64,000 nucleotides of DNA from Leishmania mexicana MHOM/GT/2001/U1103 (lineage: Eukaryota > Euglenozoa > Kinetoplastea > Trypanosomatida > Trypanosomatidae), in assembly GCF_000234665.1 (NCBI RefSeq), contig NC_018328.1, positions 692,179 through 756,178 on the forward strand, written 5' to 3'. The translations under genes and the position numbers were made by a program. Under the pieces are notes generated by a model. That model was not told the DNA's origin, made no database searches, and saw nothing but the letters and a program-made list of their open reading frames with translations. Positions 21,999-30,476 of this stretch are shown piece after piece. Every line of letters starts with the position of its first letter. Position 1 is the stretch's first letter.

Positions 21999-24482
21999 TC
22001 AAGAGGTGATTGGGCAGCCGACTTGAGCCAACAGCCACGCAGCCGTCGACTGGCCCTCGACGCGAGCGCCGGTGGCAATCCCCTTCAATGAGGGCGTTAA
22101 CGAGCTGACCACCTGCGCCACTACTGCAGCGCGCCACGCAGGCGGCGACGGAGAAGAGGACAGCAAGAGTGACCGCAGCGAGCGCAGACTGTCGCGCACT
22201 ACTGGCGAGTCGTTGCGCTCCACTACAAACAAAACGGCGCTCTGCCGCACAACGGCGACGGCCAGCCGCTCGGCAAGGCCCGCGGACCCCGCCGTCGCTA
22301 GACTCAACTCCGGGGAACACAGGGCTACCGTCACGTTGCGGAGGAGTGCAGCCGTAGCAGCTCGGCAGTTGGTGCGCATGGTAGCGGGCGTGTCGCTCGT
22401 GATCAGCTTCGTCATGGACGGCAGCGACGTCGCCAGCCACACCAGCATCTCCTGCGCGTCTTCAGTCATGGTCGGCGCTTGCACACGCGCGTCACACAAG
22501 CGGCCAAACACGGACGCGGCAAGCCGCAGAGCCACCATCCACTCAGCTGCCGACGTTGGCAGCTGCGGGGGCTGTGCTTTAGAGCCCCAGAGGGTATTCA
22601 GCTGTGTCAGCGTCTCCCCGACGATCTCGGGCCTATCAACGGTGGCGGTGAGCATATAGCGCAGAGCGTCCGTTGCGGGAAAGCGAAACCCAGCCGGCAA
22701 TGCGGCGTACAGGCTGAGAAGACCTGAGCACGTGGCGGATGGATCACTGGCGTTCGGCGACAACGCCTCGACGGTGTGGTGGAACTGAGTGTGCTCCGGC
22801 AAGAGCGTGTTCACCTTCGTCTGCGCAGCTGCAGCGTTGAAGGTATCAAAAAGCTGCGGCGCTTCCCACGCAGGAAGGAGACTGTCAGTCTCCCCTGGCG
22901 GCGGCGAAGCGGCTGTTGCTCCAGACAGCGTGGGTGCTGCAGCGCCACCAGAGTCGGAGGCACATCTGGTACCCTCCAAGCCCGGAATATGCGAGAGATC
23001 TTCTGGCGACACATGCGCCATCAGAAAGTTTTGGATCTCCTCCTGCGAGTCCTGCGCAACAACGCCAGCGTGGTCCTGGATGAAGCGCTTTGCCGCCTCT
23101 ACAACACTGTCGCCGACATTGTAGGGCAGCTTCAGCATGCGACCTTCAACATTCACGTCGAAAAGGTAATCGTACGATTGCCCTTTGTAGAAGTGCTTCT
23201 CGCGTTGCTGCTCCGAGGCGCCTGTGTAGTGCTGAGCGTCTGGCCCTGCAACGACAACGCCGATCTTCTCCCACTGACCGGCATTCCACACATACAACTC
23301 CACCTCACCCTTCTCATTGCGGGCAAAGAGGCGTTCGCCCTCCAGCGTGCCACGGCGCCGCGCAATCTCGTGCGTGAACGGCATCGACTCCACATCGAGC
23401 CCGCCACTGGTGGCAGCAGCGCTGCTGGATTTGGCGATTTTGACATCCACCGTTTGGGAAGAGACGGCCGTCTCCAAGGCTTCCAGCTTCTCGATGGACG
23501 CCATGTGGCCATAGTCACGGGTCCATACGCGCACGGTATGATCTGAACCACCAGAGAGCAGCCTGCCGTCCGATGTCGGCGCCACACTCCACACGACGCA
23601 GGGGTGCTGAATGACTTGCACGGTGAACAGCTTGCCATCAGCGCCACTTGAACGCCATACACGCACTGTGTGATCTTCCGAGGCAGTGTACAGCTCCGAC
23701 AGAGCAGGAGACCAGCTGATAGAGTAGATCAGTGAGTCATGGCCATCCAATACTTGAAGAGAGCACTCGGTGCCGATGCTCCACAATCGAACTGTGCAGT
23801 CGTTTCCGGCTGACGCGAAGCGGGTGCTGTCGACCGCACAAATGCACTGCACAACATCCTGGTGACCAGAGAAAATTTGTATGGTCCTTCCCGTCAACGC
23901 ATCCCAGGCGTGAATCGTCTTGTCGCCAGAGCCAGACACGACTGTCGAGGTGTTTGTCAGCTGCGCCACACCACGGATGGCCGTGGCATGCTTGTCGTAA
24001 AGTTGTTTTGGCTGTCCACTTTTGTGATCGAAAATAAGAACCATCCCGCCCCAATCACCAGAAATAATGTCGCCAGCAAGCGCATCCTCCACTTCCGTGT
24101 CGATACTGCCGGGAGTGAAATGCATGATGGCACCGCAACAAGCGCCACTGTTGTGCCCATTCAACACGGCTTCTACCGCAGACGACTCGGCGTTCCACAG
24201 CGCCACATGCTTATCATTTGATCCAGTGACAACGCACGACTCGTGATCCAGAAGCTCTATATCGGGATGAAATAGAACGTAGTTGACAAACGCGGTATGA
24301 CCAACAAAGGTCAGGCCATCCTCTACAGTGTCCCCTGACCTTGGAACAGTGGACAACTTCGCTGTGTTGTCGCGCGACGCTGTGAAGACAGCCGACGGAT
24401 CATGAGGTGAGGAGCTGACAAAGCGCACATCAGAGATGTGCGCCCGTCCATCTGCCTGAAGAATAAACGCTTCGTCACACAT
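21999..24482 (-). CDS. PLAA: Phospholipase A2-activating protein homologue (PLAA/Doa1/Ufd3), Cdc48/p97 cofactor
   Basis: An 827 aa protein with the full PLAA/Doa1 layout. Seven or so WD40 repeats fill residues 1-310, with clear blades such as SGSGDKTIHAWDALTGRTI, SAGNDCTVRLW, TASEDHTVRVW and SGGSDHTVRVW. A PFU ubiquitin-binding domain follows at about 395-495 (GQWEKIGVVV, YDYLFDVNVEGRMLKLPYNV). A C-terminal PUL domain (about 550-815, starting near LFDTFNAAAAQTKVNTLLPE, armadillo-like helices) would bind Cdc48/p97. The family delivers or processes ubiquitinated substrates for p97 and keeps ubiquitin levels up. There is an in-frame ATG at 24755, but the extra 91 residues are hydrophobic, Cys/Phe-rich and unlike the family, which starts directly with the propeller, so 24482 is preferred. 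Confidence 0.92.
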   Translation of the reverse strand: MCDEAFILQADGRAHISDVRFVSSSPHDPSAVFTASRDNTAKLSTVPRSGDTVEDGLTFVGHTAFVNYVLFHPDIELLDHESCVVTGSNDKHVALWNAESSAVEAVLNGHNSGACCGAIMHFTPGSIDTEVEDALAGDIISGDWGGMVLIFDHKSGQPKQLYDKHATAIRGVAQLTNTSTVVSGSGDKTIHAWDALTGRTIQIFSGHQDVVQCICAVDSTRFASAGNDCTVRLWSIGTECSLQVLDGHDSLIYSISWSPALSELYTASEDHTVRVWRSSGADGKLFTVQVIQHPCVVWSVAPTSDGRLLSGGSDHTVRVWTRDYGHMASIEKLEALETAVSSQTVDVKIAKSSSAAATSGGLDVESMPFTHEIARRRGTLEGERLFARNEKGEVELYVWNAGQWEKIGVVVAGPDAQHYTGASEQQREKHFYKGQSYDYLFDVNVEGRMLKLPYNVGDSVVEAAKRFIQDHAGVVAQDSQEEIQNFLMAHVSPEDLSHIPGLEGTRCASDSGGAAAPTLSGATAASPPPGETDSLLPAWEAPQLFDTFNAAAAQTKVNTLLPEHTQFHHTVEALSPNASDPSATCSGLLSLYAALPAGFRFPATDALRYMLTATVDRPEIVGETLTQLNTLWGSKAQPPQLPTSAAEWMVALRLAASVFGRLCDARVQAPTMTEDAQEMLVWLATSLPSMTKLITSDTPATMRTNCRAATAALLRNVTVALCSPELSLATAGSAGLAERLAVAVVRQSAVLFVVERNDSPVVRDSLRSLRSLLLSSSPSPPAWRAAVVAQVVSSLTPSLKGIATGARVEGQSTAAWLLAQVGCPITS

Positions 24483-24988
24483 CCTTACTACTGAAGATGC
24501 TTGGAGAAGCAAGCAGAAATGAATGATCGTACACCCACTAGAAGGACCCGACGCTGTGTCACGGACACCAACAGAGAGAAAAAGGTTTTTTTTTGAGAAG
24601 ATGTGGTAAAACGCACCCTCAAAGCTAACCACAAGGAAGAGACGAGAATAAAAAAAACCGCGCAAACAACAACAAAGCCGTTTCCGCTGCTGAGGATAAG
24701 TAACAGCGTCAAGACAAAAAAAGGAGAGAAGGACAATAGGGAGGCATCGGAGCATTGATCTTCTACCTGGCGTTTATGCCTGAGGAGGAGACAGTCTCAA
24801 AACAAATGGTTCGTAGTAGTCAGCATAGTAGGAAGGCCAAGATCGACTGAGACTTTGTAACGTCCTAATAATACCTTTTTTTCGTTTAGAGCTCAGCGGG
24901 TGGAGCAGTAGTAATGCAAAGGAGATCTTGTTTTGACAGAACGACAAATGACAGCAGTGAGAGCGAACTTATTCCGTGCAATTCAAAG
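24483..24988. other. Spacer, PLAA to PTAR1-like gene
   Basis: 506 nt, less GC-rich than the rest of the window, with A-runs on the plus strand around 24590 and 24645 that become T tracts upstream of the PLAA start in the sense strand. They are suitable as a splice-acceptor region. Nothing else seen. Confidence 0.5.
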
Positions 24989-26446
24989 TCACTCACATGA
25001 AGATGTATTGCGGAGAAGCGAAGCGAGCTGACAGCCGTAGCGAGAAGCGTTGAAAGAAGTCCACGCAGATGACCCAGAGGATTCTGACCACGCGTAAGGG
25101 AACGCCGACACCGGAGATAGAAGGGCATCAACTCCGTCTACGAGGTGGAGTTCAACATACGTGGAGGCCCATCTCAGCTCATCCTCAGCGCTCCATAGTG
25201 AAAGCAGACTGTTCTCTGGTGATCGCGTACATGCCCATTGAATCAACCCTAGGCGAAGGTGCCAAATGCACTCATGCCCTTTTTCGCTGTGCAGTCGGAT
25301 TTCAGTTTGGGTAAACGCCATAAGACTTCTCCACAAAGCCGGCGCGAGTGCGCTTCTTGTGCAGCCCTCGCAGACGCGCGTTCCACTCTCACCCTCTCTG
25401 TCTACGTCAAAGTGTTCCTTAGTACCACTCCTGCGTAGTTCACCGGCAGCTTGGTGGGGATCTTCCATTACTGCCCCTGCTCCGGAGAGAGATGCATCAC
25501 CCTTCCTGTCGAGGGCGTCTTGTTCCTGGAGAAGAAATAGCAGATACGACGTAGCCGAGCTATCACCATTGTGCTCTCTGATGAACTGCATGACTTGCTC
25601 GCTATCCATTTGAATGGCGACATGTGCATGATCCCATTTCGCGCAAACATCTGACGCGCTCGCATGCAGGGCTCGAAATCTAAGCCGGCGGTATTGCCAG
25701 GCGTTGTAGTTCATGGGATGGGTGTGTGCGGCCATAAAAAACAGCTGGTCGTCTTGTGCCTCAAACTGGAAAATAGGCACGGCATTTTCGTTGCCTTCTT
25801 TAGGGCCGTCGGTAAGAAGTCCGTAGGCACACATGTTGAAGGAGAGCCATTGTCGATGCTCCCACAACGACTTCAGCTTTGGGCAAAGACTCAAAAAAAG
25901 ATCCAAGAGAACCAACTCTTTCATCACATGATGCAACTTTTGACCGCTCTCTGCCTTGCCCTCTGTGATGAAGCACGTTTCGCGCAGCCAGCGTCGACGA
26001 AGCGATACGAAAATGTCATGTTGAGGGAGACACGCCCATGCTAAAGCGACAACTGTGGGATGCAAGTCGCTAAGCATTGCGCGTGTCACATGCGGACTGT
26101 CGTCAAGGCTGTCCGGTGATCGAATGACACCCTCGGTAACTTTTGGTAGCGGGCCTTTTGCTCTTTCAAAAGAGTGAACAAAAAAGGCTCTCATGGCAGC
26201 AACAACGCGTCTGTCCATTAGGACAGGAAAGTCAGTATACTTTGTAGTGCTTGCTACTACGCAGGAAATATCGGCCAAACAGATGACTCGGTTTGACTCC
26301 AGCGGTTGCTGAGAGAAGCCGAATGCCGCCCTGATTGGTGGCGCACCGGGTGTTTGGATGCTCTGCAAGTATAGTTCGGCACCATTGCCCAGGATTCGGT
26401 CAAGTTCTGTTGCCGCATCGGCAATAATGGTGTAACCAGATTCCAT
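24989..26446 (-). CDS. Protein prenyltransferase alpha-subunit repeat protein, PTAR1-like
   Basis: A 485 aa protein with several PPTA repeats (W-x-x-R-x-W/R pattern). The clearest are around residues 133-155 (DIFVSLRRRWLRE), 185-200 (CPKLKSLWEHRQWLSF) and 243-258 (HPMNYNAWQYRRLRFRA), with another weak one near 360 (ALAPALWRSLMAFTQTEI). The spacing and the short N-terminal helix before a divergent insert resemble PTAR1, the alpha subunit of geranylgeranyltransferase III in animals, more than the compact farnesyl/GGTase-I alpha subunit. The longest frame starts at a GTG (26497), so the first ATG, MESGYTIIADA at 26446, is used. Family membership is fairly safe; which prenyltransferase it belongs to is inference. 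It sits in a compact, less GC-rich gene group. Confidence 0.65.
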   Translation of the reverse strand: MESGYTIIADAATELDRILGNGAELYLQSIQTPGAPPIRAAFGFSQQPLESNRVICLADISCVVASTTKYTDFPVLMDRRVVAAMRAFFVHSFERAKGPLPKVTEGVIRSPDSLDDSPHVTRAMLSDLHPTVVALAWACLPQHDIFVSLRRRWLRETCFITEGKAESGQKLHHVMKELVLLDLFLSLCPKLKSLWEHRQWLSFNMCAYGLLTDGPKEGNENAVPIFQFEAQDDQLFFMAAHTHPMNYNAWQYRRLRFRALHASASDVCAKWDHAHVAIQMDSEQVMQFIREHNGDSSATSYLLFLLQEQDALDRKGDASLSGAGAVMEDPHQAAGELRRSGTKEHFDVDREGESGTRVCEGCTRSALAPALWRSLMAFTQTEIRLHSEKGHECIWHLRLGLIQWACTRSPENSLLSLWSAEDELRWASTYVELHLVDGVDALLSPVSAFPYAWSESSGSSAWTSFNASRYGCQLASLLRNTSSCE

Positions 26447-26702
26447 GTGGTTGCTCAGAAAGTGTGAGGGTAGAAGTGGCGCCTCAAGTAAATGCACAGC
26501 AGCGATTCATAAATCTTGATGAAACAAAACGAGCACACCATAAAGAGGGAGAATTGTGACGTGAGTAAGAGAACAAGAGGCAAAGAGCTCCAATAATAAG
26601 ATTCGGGAAGCAGTCAAATCATGCGGATTACCCCGTGCCAAGGAGAGCTTTTGCGGAGAAGGAAAGATAAGCCGGACCACGCTTGACCAGCATCCCCTAG
26701 CG

Positions 26703-26909
26703 TCATTGCTGCTGCTTCTTTAGCCATACAATTTTATGGGCATAATACGTTGGAGCGTAGGCAAAGATAAGCATCGGTGCAAAGACGCAAGCACAACCGA
26801 AAAGTTCACAGCGAGAAGGAAAAGAGACCGGATAGAGCAAATATGCACAGATTAGCGCCGCGGTCGCCGGTAAAAAGACCCTCGAGGCGATAAGAAGTTC
26901 GTGCCTCAT
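26703..26909 (-). CDS. Small two-helix membrane protein, hypothetical
   Basis: A 68 aa ORF from the ATG at 26909 (MRHELLIASRV); the frame upstream only offers a GTG at 26933. It has two strong hydrophobic segments, about residues 8-25 (ASRVFLPATAALICAYLL) and 36-54 (FGCACVFAPMLIFAYAP), and a basic tail (KIVWLKKQQQ). I do not recognise the family. It begins only 48 nt after the stop of the Pam18-like gene, unusually tight for a trans-spliced genome, so either the acceptor lies inside the preceding gene or the ORF is not separately expressed. The hydrophobic pattern and lack of low-complexity sequence make it better than a random ORF. Confidence 0.45.
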   Translation of the reverse strand: MRHELLIASRVFLPATAALICAYLLYPVSFPSRCELFGCACVFAPMLIFAYAPTYYAHKIVWLKKQQQ

Positions 26910-26957
26910 GAGCTGGACCACCTTGGGGAGCACTCAAACTCATCCCAAGGTGCAATT

Positions 26958-27320
26958 TCATTTGATGAGAATGTCTTTTGCCTCGTTCAGCTTTGTCGCG
27001 ATGTAGGGCGTTCCACTGACATCACTATGAAAGTCCTTCATCATGTTTCGGTATCGTTTCTTTACCTCCTCGGGTGCCGGGCGGCAAAAAATGGCGCCTG
27101 CCTCGTTTTCCTTGAATCCGAGAAGCATGTAGGCTTCGTACTCTGTCATGGGGGACTGGAATCCGTACTCGAACTTGTGATATGGCTTGGCACTTTTCAA
27201 AAAACGCGAGACGTTTTGTGCACCAGAGGCCGACACCCGCTGCGCGATTCGTGGTGCGACGCGGGAAGCATAAAAGATGCCGCACCCAACAAGAATGCCA
27301 GCAAGGATTGGGAGTACCAT
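26958..27320 (-). CDS. Pam18/Tim14-like J-domain protein with degenerate HPD motif
   Basis: A 120 aa protein. Residues 2-19 form one membrane helix (LPILAGILVGCGIFYASR), followed by a C-terminal J-like domain: MTEYEAYMLLGF, then VKKRYRNMMKDFHSD and GTPYIATKLNEAKDILIK. This is the layout of Pam18/Tim14, the J protein of the mitochondrial inner-membrane import motor, including the family-typical NEAKD near the end. The catalytic HPD tripeptide is HSD here (residues 98-100), which should weaken or abolish stimulation of mtHsp70, so a Pam16-like or repurposed role is possible. I recall a report that Trypanosoma brucei Pam16/Pam18 homologues act in mitochondrial DNA replication rather than import. 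MVLPIL at 27320 is the first ATG. Confidence 0.75.
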   Translation of the reverse strand: MVLPILAGILVGCGIFYASRVAPRIAQRVSASGAQNVSRFLKSAKPYHKFEYGFQSPMTEYEAYMLLGFKENEAGAIFCRPAPEEVKKRYRNMMKDFHSDVSGTPYIATKLNEAKDILIK

Positions 27321-27861
27321 TTTTTTCTTTTCAGCGCTTTGAGTGTCGACTATGCGGTGTCGGGCGTGCAAAGGAGGAGGGAAGACACGGGGAGGGGGGG
27401 GTGGCGTGGGTTTCGTCAGGAGAATGGTCTGGCGGGCGTCGCCAGATGCCCGGGCCCTTTGGGGTCGGGGGCAGTTTGGCGGCGGCCCACGCGTTTGGGG
27501 GGGGCCTGGTTTTGCGCCGAGGGGCTTGGGGCCGGGGGGGGGGGGGGGTGTTGGGATGTTGGGGGCATCGGCGCGCGTGGGGTGGCGTGGCGCAGGGTCT
27601 TATTGCGTGATAAATTTGGCGCGTGCGGGCGGTCAAGGGCGAGCCCGGCGTGACACGTTCCTTTTTTTTTCCGTCGAACCCACGCAAAAGGGGATTGATA
27701 GCAACAGCGTCACCGCATCGTTCGGCGAGATAAGGCCAACAGCTCGCGTAACCAACCAGGGGCGCAACAACAAACTAGAGACATGGGAAAAAGCGAAAAA
27801 ACGGCAGCAGCAGAGCAGCGGTGTGCGTTCCGATTTTGTCATTGTCTATGGGGGGCGTGTG
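27321..27861. other. Spacer with extreme G-run block
   Basis: 541 nt between the coiled-coil gene and the Pam18-like gene. From about 27385 to 27600 the plus strand is packed with G runs, including 15 consecutive G at 27534-27548, so the sense strand is C-run-rich. The block could form G-quadruplexes on the template strand, or mark a poorly assembled stretch. A T9 run lies at 27663-27671. No gene seen; plus-strand frames through it are Gly/Arg/Trp-rich and unconvincing. Confidence 0.6.
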
Positions 27862-29433
27862 TCACAGGACAGCGTTGCCGGCGCGAAATGTCTTCTGGGA
27901 GCGTCGGCTTCTGGTTCTGCTTTTCTCGCACGCTCTGCCGTCTTCATAGGCGAGCCGAATTTGATCCTCGACCTCTTGCTTGAGCTTGTTCATGATGTAC
28001 TGCCGGTCGCGCACCACCTCGTCGTAGGCCTGCTGCAGCTGCGCCGCGTGGTCCTTCGCCATGCGTTCACTTCGCCGCATCTCGCCCTCGTAGAGAAACT
28101 GGAGGCGCTCATTTTCCAGCTGGCTAACGCGATTGCGCTCCTGCAGCAGCTGCACACGAGAGCGCAGTTGCATTACTTCCTCCTGCTGGCGCTGCAAGAG
28201 AAGCAGGTCCGCATCCGTCGGAAGCGCCGGCGTCTCGACGAGGATGCCGGCCTGCGCCAGTGAGATGAGGTCGCGCTCGCCCACGAAAGCCTTGGCCCCG
28301 TCTGGAGCCACCGGCTGCTCTTGCACAGCCGAGGCTTTAGCTCGCAGCGCGGCGCTATCGGAGAGCCACGTGAGGCCTGCGTCGAAGGCAATGAGCACAG
28401 GGTCCCAGAAGATGTCAAGCAGCAGCGCCTGCCGCGCCAACTGCTCCTCGCGCTCGAGCTGCATCAGCGGCGACGGCAGAGAGATGCTCGCCTGCGTTGA
28501 CGTCGCGGCTGCGCTGACGACGCGCACGTTGTTCATCCAAGTGCCGTCCTGAGCAAGGGCTTCTAGGCCCGCCACGCGGTTGTTAAGTCGCCGCTCCTCG
28601 TAGCGGAGCTGCTCGACTTCGAGAACAGCTGCGGTTAGCTGCGCCTCTGTGCGCTGCTTCTCCTGCTCCAACGTTGCCGTTTTGCTGCGCAGCTGCGCCA
28701 ACTCCTCAGAGAAGCGACTGACGAGCGTACGGTGGTCCTGTAGCGCCGCATTCGCTTTGCGCAGCTGGGCCAGCTCCGCCTCACGCAGCAGCCCGACCTG
28801 TGCCAGCGCATCGTCGAGGCGGTAGATCTGGGTCTGCGCAATCACAGGGTCAAAGAGCGCCAGGGACGCCTGCAGGGCAGCGTGCACGTCCCTCTCTTCC
28901 TTTGCGGCCAGCACGGCTGCCGACGTGGCGTCCTCCTTCACGGCGCCTTTGACAGCTGTGGCCGCAGCGGAGTCGCCCACCGCGCCACGTAGCACACAGA
29001 CGGTTCGCGTGAGATCTTCCACCTGCAGCTGCGCGCGTTGCAGCTGGGTGCTCAGGTAGGTGATGTGATACAGCAGTCGTTGCCGATCGGCGTAGTCAGC
29101 GGCGGTGATGTGCGCGTGTCCCTCGTCTCGCACGGGTGCTGTGGACGAGATGGGCAGGTGCGCATTCGTGCCAGACGACGACGCGACACAGTCCTGGGAG
29201 GGCGGCTCTCGGTCACCGGGCCACCTCTCGGCCCCGTCGTCACTGAGCTTCTCCGTGACGTTCACTCGTGTTTCCGGCGGTGGTGGCGACGGCGTTGTGG
29301 CGGCGCCGTCCACTTCTATCGTTTCCTCCGTCGGGGACGAGAGAGTCGAAATGCCGGTGGCGAGCGCACTGCGGTCTCGCGGCGACACGGTGTGGTGCGC
29401 ACTCAGCGGCGTCAGAACAGCGCTCTCTGCCAT
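27862..29433 (-). CDS. Coiled-coil protein, hypothetical
   Basis: A 523 aa protein dominated by heptad-type coiled coil: residues about 120-160 (YHITYLSTQLQRAQLQVEDL), 215-295 (LREAELAQLRKANAALQDHR, LAQLRSKTATLEQEKQRTEA, VEQLRYEERRLNNRVAGLEA) and 430-510 (LLLLQRQQEEVMQLRSRVQL, QNERLQFLYEGE onward). The N-terminal 110 residues are Ser/Thr/Pro-rich and probably unstructured. The last 20 are basic (CEKSRTRSRRSQKTFRAGN). No enzymatic motif is present. The frame reaches a GTG at 29457; the first ATG is MAESAV at 29433. Structural or cytoskeletal function is likely, but I do not recognise a named family. Confidence 0.75.
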   Translation of the reverse strand: MAESAVLTPLSAHHTVSPRDRSALATGISTLSSPTEETIEVDGAATTPSPPPPETRVNVTEKLSDDGAERWPGDREPPSQDCVASSSGTNAHLPISSTAPVRDEGHAHITAADYADRQRLLYHITYLSTQLQRAQLQVEDLTRTVCVLRGAVGDSAAATAVKGAVKEDATSAAVLAAKEERDVHAALQASLALFDPVIAQTQIYRLDDALAQVGLLREAELAQLRKANAALQDHRTLVSRFSEELAQLRSKTATLEQEKQRTEAQLTAAVLEVEQLRYEERRLNNRVAGLEALAQDGTWMNNVRVVSAAATSTQASISLPSPLMQLEREEQLARQALLLDIFWDPVLIAFDAGLTWLSDSAALRAKASAVQEQPVAPDGAKAFVGERDLISLAQAGILVETPALPTDADLLLLQRQQEEVMQLRSRVQLLQERNRVSQLENERLQFLYEGEMRRSERMAKDHAAQLQQAYDEVVRDRQYIMNKLKQEVEDQIRLAYEDGRACEKSRTRSRRSQKTFRAGNAVL

Positions 29434-30476
29434 GCTGACCGTTGCTTGCGTGAGCACACGTAGTGGCGTCTATCGCTGCGGTGCGAAAGCGAAGGACCAC
29501 CGCCACAAGAACGAATCACCTGCTGGAGCAGGTTTCTTCGAGTGCGGCTCGTGTTCTGCGCGACGGCCGATGTTTCGTGTCCCTCGTCAAAAGCACGCTT
29601 TACGCCACAGCGCACAGGGTGTCTATGAGGGAGGCCGGTGGTGGCGTTATTCTATGAGGGCGAGGCACACGTGTGAGTGCGTGCGTGCGGTGTGTTGGTG
29701 GCTGGGGCGTACGTGGGTGTTGAAGGAGCACTCGGCTCAGGCACAGAGACAGAGAGAGAATTGTTCACCGGGCGGCTAAGCGTGGACTTGTTAGCAACCT
29801 CGGCAGTCTCGCACACGTCTTCTGGTGCTTGCGCCTGCCGTCGTGTGGCTTAGTGCAGAGCAGTGGGGGGCGGGGATGGGGGAAAAGGTGTGAAAGGGAT
29901 AGTTGGGAGGGGGGGGGGGGGTGCACCGGGGTGTGCATGTGTGGCCCGAGTGCTGTTGCTTGAGAAATACATCCTCTGCAGGTGTGCGTGCCCCACAGCA
30001 GCGAGCAACGCACGTGCTGAGCAACCAAGTATGGCGCCCTCCCTGTTTCGCCTCACATCGGGGGTAGGGGAGAGGAGGGGCCGGGGAGTGGGTGAGTGTC
30101 GGACAGCTGTCGCGCGTCCATTCTGCGTACATGCGCGTGTATCTTCTTCGTAGCTGAGCGCACTGTTGCAGATCAAGAGAGGGGGAGGGGAGGGGGTGAA
30201 GAAGGATGCCGAGCCTGTGTGCGCGTGCTAAGGGTGCTTGGCGGGAGGCACAGCGCCAAACGAAAGGTGCGACGTAGCGGACGCGCAAATAGAGAAGCAA
30301 AACACCGAGAGGAAAACACACCCACCCGCTCACAGACCGCCGCGCAGAACACGGCACGTCACCATCGCCAACGACGCCACGACCACTGGACAGCTCCTGT
30401 ACCTGAGTGTCAACCCGGAGACGCCCCGCGGTCAGGGTTTGATTTCGTTTTCGCTCGCAGCACGGCGGCACCTGCT
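29434..30476. other. 1.0-kb spacer, ITPK gene to coiled-coil gene
   Basis: No supportable gene. GT-rich and G-run-rich plus strand, with a G run near 29910-29921. Should contain the 3' UTR of the inositol phosphate kinase gene and the splice region of the coiled-coil gene. Confidence 0.5.

Noticed and set aside
24483..24755. N-terminal extension of the PLAA gene from the ATG at 24755
   Set aside because: Extra 91 residues are hydrophobic and Cys/Phe-rich, arising from T/C-rich upstream sequence; family members start at the propeller, so it is treated as 5' UTR.
26910..26933. GTG start of the small membrane ORF
   Set aside because: Trypanosomatid nuclear genes start at ATG; the first ATG is at 26909.
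27343..28263. 306-codon plus-strand frame
   Set aside because: Crosses the G-run block and continues antisense to the coiled-coil gene; Gly/Arg/Trp-rich start is an effect of G runs.
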